Origin: Streptomyces glaucescens
GTDB taxonomy: Bacteria; Actinomycetota; Actinomycetes; Streptomycetales; Streptomycetaceae
Assembly (NCBI RefSeq): GCF_000761215.1
Contig: NZ_CP009438.1
Span: forward strand, 5,349,501 to 5,413,500
DNA: 64,000 bases
Direction: 5' to 3'
How positions within the stretch are numbered: the stretch's first letter is position 1; each line of letters opens with the position of its first letter. Shown piece after piece: positions 59,989-64,000 of this stretch. Both the position numbers and the translations under genes were made by a program. Below the pieces are notes generated by a model. The model was not told the origin of the DNA, did not search any database, and worked only from the letters and a program-made list of their open reading frames with translations.

Positions 59989-60570
59989 TTACCGCAGGCG
60001 CGCCATCAGCGCGTGCTCGACCAGCGTGATCAGCGTCGACTTGGCATCCGCGCGGTGCCGGGCGTCGGTGGTGATGATCGGGGTGTCGGGGCCGATCTGC
60101 AGGGCCTCGCGGACCTCGTCGGGGGAGTACGGCTGGTTGCCGTCGAAGCCGTTGAGGGCGATGACGAACGGCAGCCCGCTGTTCTCGAAGTAGTCGACGG
60201 CGGGGAAGCAGTCGGCCAGCCGCCGGGTGTCGACCAGCACGACCGCGCCGATCGCGCCGCGCACCAGGTCGTCCCACATGAACCAGAAGCGGTCCTGGCC
60301 GGGCGTACCGAACAGGTACAGGATCAGGTCCTGGTCGAGGGTGATACGGCCGAAGTCCATGGCCACGGTCGTCGTGGTCTTGTCTCCGGTGTGGGTGAGG
60401 TCGTCGATGCCTGCCGAAGCAGACGTCATGACGGCCTCCGTGCGCAGCGGGTTGATCTCCGAGACGGCGCCGACGAACGTGGTCTTGCCCACGCCGAAGC
60501 CGCCCGCCACCACGATCTTCGCGGAGGTGGTGGAGCGGGAAGGACCGCCGCTAGAGCTTGCGAAGTCCAC
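59989..60570 (-). CDS. cvnD: conservon Ras-like GTPase CvnD
   Basis: The 193-residue small GTPase is typical of Streptomyces conservons. The P-loop is GGFGVGKTTFVG and the G3-like motif LYLFGTPGQDRFWFMWDDLVRGAIGAVVLVDTR; the base-specificity motif NGFD replaces NKxD, as usual for this family. GTG 60570 lies inside the end of cvnC, an overlap of 20 bases. Conservon products form a membrane-associated G-protein-like complex controlling development. The gene order on the minus strand is cvnA-cvnB-cvnC-cvnD. Confidence 0.93.
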   Translation of the reverse strand: MDFASSSGGPSRSTTSAKIVVAGGFGVGKTTFVGAVSEINPLRTEAVMTSASAGIDDLTHTGDKTTTTVAMDFGRITLDQDLILYLFGTPGQDRFWFMWDDLVRGAIGAVVLVDTRRLADCFPAVDYFENSGLPFVIALNGFDGNQPYSPDEVREALQIGPDTPIITTDARHRADAKSTLITLVEHALMARLR

Positions 60571-61123
60571 TGAGCACCCTTTCGAGCAGTGTCACGTCTG
60601 GCTGGCCACCGGCGTTCTCGTCGCCGCCGGGCTGATGGATGGCGACCAGTCCCGCCTCCGCCAAGTCGGCGACGAGGATCCTGGCCACGCCGAGAGGGAT
60701 GGTCAGAAGGGCCGAGATCTCGGCCACCGACTTGATCTCACGGCAGAGGTTGCAGATCCGCTGATGCTCGGGCAGCTGGCCCTGCATCTGGTGCGGAGCC
60801 GCGGTGGTGTGCACCAGCGCCTCGATGGCGAGCTGGTATCGCGGCCGGGTACGTCCGCCCGTCATGGCGTACGGACGCACCAGGGGGTTGTTCGACGCCC
60901 CGGCGGGCGCCGGCTCATGGGTGCGGCGCTGCGGCTGCACGGGCTGGATACGCGGAGCCTGCGGCTGGTCGTAGGGCGCGGGGCCGGGACCCTGCGGCGC
61001 GTACGGCTGCCGGTGGTTCGGGGCGGAGGGGAAGCCGTACCGGTTCTGGGAACCGTCGTTCTGGCCCTGGGCAGGGCCGTACGACCAGTTGCCCGAAGGC
61101 GAACCGCCTGGGGGTGTTGCCAC
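60551..61123 (-). CDS. cvnC: conservon protein CvnC (DUF742)
   Basis: The 190-residue protein has a Gln/Pro/Gly-rich N-terminal tail of about 75 residues. The DUF742 domain follows (NNPLVRPYAMTGGRTRPRYQLAIEALVHTT...QLPEHQRICNLCREIKSVAEISALLTIPLGVARILVADLAEAGLVAIHQP), a winged-helix-like fold. GTG 61123 has GGAGGAG seven bases upstream. The stop lies within cvnD. The 93 bases to cvnB show nothing special. Confidence 0.93.
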   Translation of the reverse strand: MATPPGGSPSGNWSYGPAQGQNDGSQNRYGFPSAPNHRQPYAPQGPGPAPYDQPQAPRIQPVQPQRRTHEPAPAGASNNPLVRPYAMTGGRTRPRYQLAIEALVHTTAAPHQMQGQLPEHQRICNLCREIKSVAEISALLTIPLGVARILVADLAEAGLVAIHQPGGDENAGGQPDVTLLERVLSGLRKL

Positions 61124-61216
61124 TTTCTCCTCCTCCGACTGCGCCGGGCATCCATCACTGTGGAGCCGCGTCCCGAAACCTTACGGCCACGGGACGCGAG
61201 AACGCACCGTTGTCTG

Positions 61217-61639
61217 TTAGTTGAGAAGGCTTCCCTGGAGCTCCGCGCGGAGATCCGGGGTGAGAACCGTGCCCGCTCGGTCCACCAGAAGCGCCATCTC
61301 GTACCCGATGAGGCCGATGTCCGCTTCGGGGTGGGCCAGGACCGCGAGGGACGAACCGTCCGAGATGGACATGATGAAGAGGAATCCTCGCTCCATCTCC
61401 ACAACCGTCTGGTTCACGCTGCCGCCCTCGAAGATGCGCGAGGCACCGGCGGTCAGCGAGGTCAGACCGGAGGCGACGGCCGCGAGCTGGTCGGCGCGGT
61501 CGCGGGGAAAGCCTTCGGACATCGCCAGAAGGAGTCCGTCGGCGGAGACCACCACGGTGTGGGACACCCCGGGGGTGTTGTCCACGAAGTTGGTGATCAA
61601 CCAGTTCAGGTTCTGTGCCGCCTGGCTCATCGGGCTCAC
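61217..61639 (-). CDS. cvnB: conservon roadblock/LC7 protein CvnB
   Basis: The 140-residue roadblock/LC7 protein contains SQAAQNLNWLITNFVDNTPGVSHTVVVSADGLLLAMSEGFPRDRADQLAAVASGLTSLTAGASRIFEGG. It is thought to bind the CvnD GTPase. GTG 61639 with AGGAGCG seven bases upstream is preferred; it is one base from the cvnA stop. ATG 61630 (MSQAAQ) is the alternative and gives 137 residues. Confidence 0.93.
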   Translation of the reverse strand: MSPMSQAAQNLNWLITNFVDNTPGVSHTVVVSADGLLLAMSEGFPRDRADQLAAVASGLTSLTAGASRIFEGGSVNQTVVEMERGFLFIMSISDGSSLAVLAHPEADIGLIGYEMALLVDRAGTVLTPDLRAELQGSLLN

Positions 61640-61640
61640 A

Positions 61641-64000
61641 CTAACGCTCCTGGTTGTAGGTGCTGTCAGGACCGAAGCCCTGGCCGTTCGTTTCACTTCC
61701 TGCGGTGCGTCCCCGCTGCACTCCCCGGCGCAGGTTGCTCAGCCTGCCCCGGACGTCCTCGGGGGCGCGGGAGACCTGTGGGCCTCCCTGCGGGGTCGAC
61801 TCCGCGGAGCCCTCGACCAGATTGGCCTTGGGCACCCGCCGCGGCAGGCCGGAGGAGGTCACTCCGCCCGCCTTGGGCTTCCGGAGCTGCGCGGCCTGCT
61901 GCCACCGCTCGTCGTTCGCCGAGCGCCAGCCGCTGCCGCCGTCGTTCTCCGGGGAGGGGGCCGGCGCTTCCTGGTGCACGTGCTGCGAACCGCCGCTCGT
62001 GCCGCTCGCGGTGGAACCGCGGCGCGGAAGTCCGGCGTCGGTCAGCGCGTGACCGGCGGAGTCGGCCGGTCCCGGACGGTCGAAGCCTACGCGGTCCTGC
62101 TCGCTCGCGTCAGCGGCCTGCGCAGATTCCGCTTCGGGAGCGTACTGGTCCGGGTATCCGTTCCGGTAACCGTCCTGCTGCTGCCAGTCTGCCTGGTAGG
62201 ACTGCTCATCGAAGCCCGAGTAGGTCTCCTGGGCAGCGGCCGGCGCCGCCGCGTGCTCCTGCTGGGCAGGCTCCGTATAGGCCGGCTCGGGGTAGCCGCC
62301 GGGCGAGTGGAAGCCGTCACCGGACGGCAGCCCGCCGTCCTGCGCGAAGTACTGCTCGTCGTACGACGGCCGCTGCTGCTCCTCGTACGCCTGCTGCCCG
62401 CCGTAGCCGGACTGCTCCGGGTAGCCGGACTGCTCCGGATAGCCGCCCTGGGCGTTGTCGTAGCCGTGCTGCGGCTGCTGTCCCTGCTGCTGTCCCTGCC
62501 CGGAGTTCTGGTCGAACCCGTCGGCGTAGTTCTGCGCCTCGCCGTGCTGCTCCTGGCCGGGGTGCTGGCCGTGGGTCTGCGCCTCCAGCGCCGCGCGGCG
62601 CTCCTCACGCATCAGGGAGCGGCCGACCGGGTCCAGCTCGCGGATGTCGTCCGGCACCTCGTAGCGGCTGTCGTCGAAGCCCAGCTCCGCCGCGGTGCGC
62701 ATCGGCTCGCCGAAGTCCTCGCCCTGGAACTGCTGCTCCGGGATGATCTGCGAGACCGTGAACTCCTCGCGGTCCGGGGCGCCTTCGCCACCGCCACCAT
62801 GGGTGATGGCGTCCGGCAGCATGACCAGCGAGGTGGTGCCCGCCTGCTCGCCGGAGGGGCGCAGCTGGACGCGGATGCCGTGCCGGTCGGAGAGCCGGCC
62901 GACCACGAACAGGCCCATGCGCTGGGAGATCGCGGCGTCCACGGTCGGCGGGTTGGCCAGCTTGTGGTTGATGTCCGCGAAGTCCTCGGCGGTGAGGCCG
63001 ATGCCCTTGTCGTGGATCTCGATCATCACGCGGCCGTCGGGCAGCCGGGTCGCGGTGACCCGCACCTTGGTCTGCGGCGAGGAGAACGTGGTGGCGTTCT
63101 CCAGCAGCTCGGCCAGCAGGTGCACCAGGTCGGTCACGGCGCGGCCGTGGATGTCGGCCTCGGGGACACCGGATATCTCGATGCGCTCGTACTGCTCCAC
63201 CTCGGAGGAGGCGGCGCGCAGCACGTCCACCAGCGGCACCGGCTGGTCCCAGCGGCGGCCGGGCTCCTCGCCGGCGAGGACCAGCAGGTTCTCGCCGTTG
63301 CGGCGCATACGGGTGGCCAGGTGGTCCAGCTTGAAGAGGTTCTCCAGCTGATCCGGGTCGGCCTCGTTGTTCTCCAGGTCGGTGATGAGGGTCAGCTGGC
63401 CCTCGATCAGCGACTGGTTCCGGCGCGAGAGGTTGGTGAAGATCGCGTTGATGTTGCCCCGCAGCAGGGCCTGCTCGGCGGCGAGCCGCACGGCCTCGCG
63501 GTGGACCTGGTCGAAGGCGCGCGCGACCTCGCCGATCTCGTCGGTGGAGGAGATCGGGATGGGCGCGACCCGGGTGTCGACCCGGCCGGGGTCGGTGCGG
63601 GAGAGCTGGTCGACCAGCATCGGCAGGCGCTGCTCGGCGATCCCGAAGGCGGCGTTGCGCAGCTGGCGCATGGAGCGGCTCATCTGGCGGGCCACCATGC
63701 CGGCCAGGATGAACGCGGCGAGCAGCGCGACCACGACCGCGGCACCGGTGATGAAGGCGTCGGTCTTGGCGTCACCGGCGATGTCGGCGGCCTCGGCCAC
63801 CGCCGTGTCGGCGAGGTCGGCCTCGATCTGCCGGTACGCGTCGTACTTGAGGGTGTTGACCGCCCACCAGTTGGCGGGGGTGATGCCCTGCGCGGCGAGC
63901 GCGTCCCGCGCGCCCTGGGAGGTGTCGGGCAGACCCGCGATCGCGGCGACCATCTTCGTGGGGTCGGACGGCGGCGCCTTGTAGTTCGGGTCCGTGGCCA
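61641..64000 (-). CDS. cvnA: conservon sensor-kinase-like protein CvnA, truncated by window end
   Basis: At least 786 residues are present, with the N-terminus outside the window. Visible parts begin with the end of a nitrate/nitrite-sensing extracellular domain. A membrane helix (AFITGAAVVVALLAAFILAGMVARQM) follows, then HAMP and a dimerisation segment with KLDHLATRMRRNGENLLVLAG. The HATPase domain shows LVHLLAELLENATTFSSP (N box), EIHDKGIGLTAEDF (G1) and RMGLFVVGRLSDRHGIRVQL (G2). A long Gln/Pro/Tyr-rich tail of about 330 residues includes YPEQSGYPEQSGY. No response-regulator gene is present, which is typical of conservons. It is the first gene of the cvnABCD operon. Confidence 0.93.
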   Translation of the reverse strand, partial: ATDPNYKAPPSDPTKMVAAIAGLPDTSQGARDALAAQGITPANWWAVNTLKYDAYRQIEADLADTAVAEAADIAGDAKTDAFITGAAVVVALLAAFILAGMVARQMSRSMRQLRNAAFGIAEQRLPMLVDQLSRTDPGRVDTRVAPIPISSTDEIGEVARAFDQVHREAVRLAAEQALLRGNINAIFTNLSRRNQSLIEGQLTLITDLENNEADPDQLENLFKLDHLATRMRRNGENLLVLAGEEPGRRWDQPVPLVDVLRAASSEVEQYERIEISGVPEADIHGRAVTDLVHLLAELLENATTFSSPQTKVRVTATRLPDGRVMIEIHDKGIGLTAEDFADINHKLANPPTVDAAISQRMGLFVVGRLSDRHGIRVQLRPSGEQAGTTSLVMLPDAITHGGGGEGAPDREEFTVSQIIPEQQFQGEDFGEPMRTAAELGFDDSRYEVPDDIRELDPVGRSLMREERRAALEAQTHGQHPGQEQHGEAQNYADGFDQNSGQGQQQGQQPQHGYDNAQGGYPEQSGYPEQSGYGGQQAYEEQQRPSYDEQYFAQDGGLPSGDGFHSPGGYPEPAYTEPAQQEHAAAPAAAQETYSGFDEQSYQADWQQQDGYRNGYPDQYAPEAESAQAADASEQDRVGFDRPGPADSAGHALTDAGLPRRGSTASGTSGGSQHVHQEAPAPSPENDGGSGWRSANDERWQQAAQLRKPKAGGVTSSGLPRRVPKANLVEGSAESTPQGGPQVSRAPEDVRGRLSNLRRGVQRGRTAGSETNGQGFGPDSTYNQER

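Overview
The window is chromosomal DNA from a Streptomyces or a very close actinomycete. GC content and third-codon-position GC are very high, GTG starts are frequent, and the gene order matches what I remember of the S. coelicolor ligA - gatCAB - ilvBNC/serA - leuB/ilvE - ureAB/C - cimA - accB/accE - conservon neighbourhood. It looks like conserved core chromosome with small species-specific inserts. I see no insertion sequence, prophage, CRISPR array, rRNA or tRNA.

Layout. 1-10.4 kb: the 3' end of an SDR oxidoreductase, a short MetE-like protein, ligA, the membrane GGDEF-EAL gene rmdB (with the only in-frame TTA codon I found), and gatC-gatA-small membrane protein-gatB. 10.6-22.4 kb: accessory genes, namely a methyltransferase, MMPL transporter, GNAT, large LuxR/AAA regulator, lipoprotein sugar dehydrogenase, aldo/keto reductase and hydroxyacid dehydrogenase, with several non-coding tandem repeats between them. 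22.5-25.8 kb: a second c-di-GMP gene (cdgF-like) cut by an in-frame TAG. 25.8-31.4 kb: ilvB (behind a leader-peptide attenuator), ilvN, ilvC and serA. 31.7-35.7 kb: a PucR-type regulator divergent from the two proline-catabolism genes. 35.7-39.8 kb: two acetyltransferases (one an AAC(2')-I relative), a 43-aa gene, leuB and ilvE.

40.5-45.1 kb: a compact probable operon of ureAB (fused), a divergent ureC, agmatine deiminase, a Cys-rich protein and a TetR regulator, preceded by a perfect 11+11 bp inverted repeat. 45.2-47.1 kb: cimA behind an Ile-codon leader and attenuator. 47.2-57.8 kb: a secreted TPM-like protein, GNAT, YdeI, YceI, a glycosyltransferase, EamA transporter, HpnR-like radical SAM protein, SDR and a Tat-exported PL8 lyase. 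58-59.8 kb: accB-accE. 60-64 kb (minus strand): conservon cvnABCD, with cvnA running off the window.

How the genes work together. Branched-chain amino-acid synthesis dominates (cimA, ilvB, ilvN, ilvC, ilvE, leuB), and two of its transcription units carry leader-peptide/terminator attenuators. Two c-di-GMP enzymes and a conservon point to developmental signalling. The candidate for an undescribed system is the ureAB-ureC-aguA-orf-tetR operon: its UreC keeps the metal ligands but has lost canonical flap and substrate-loop residues, no urease accessory genes are nearby, and it is coupled to an enzyme that produces a ureido compound.
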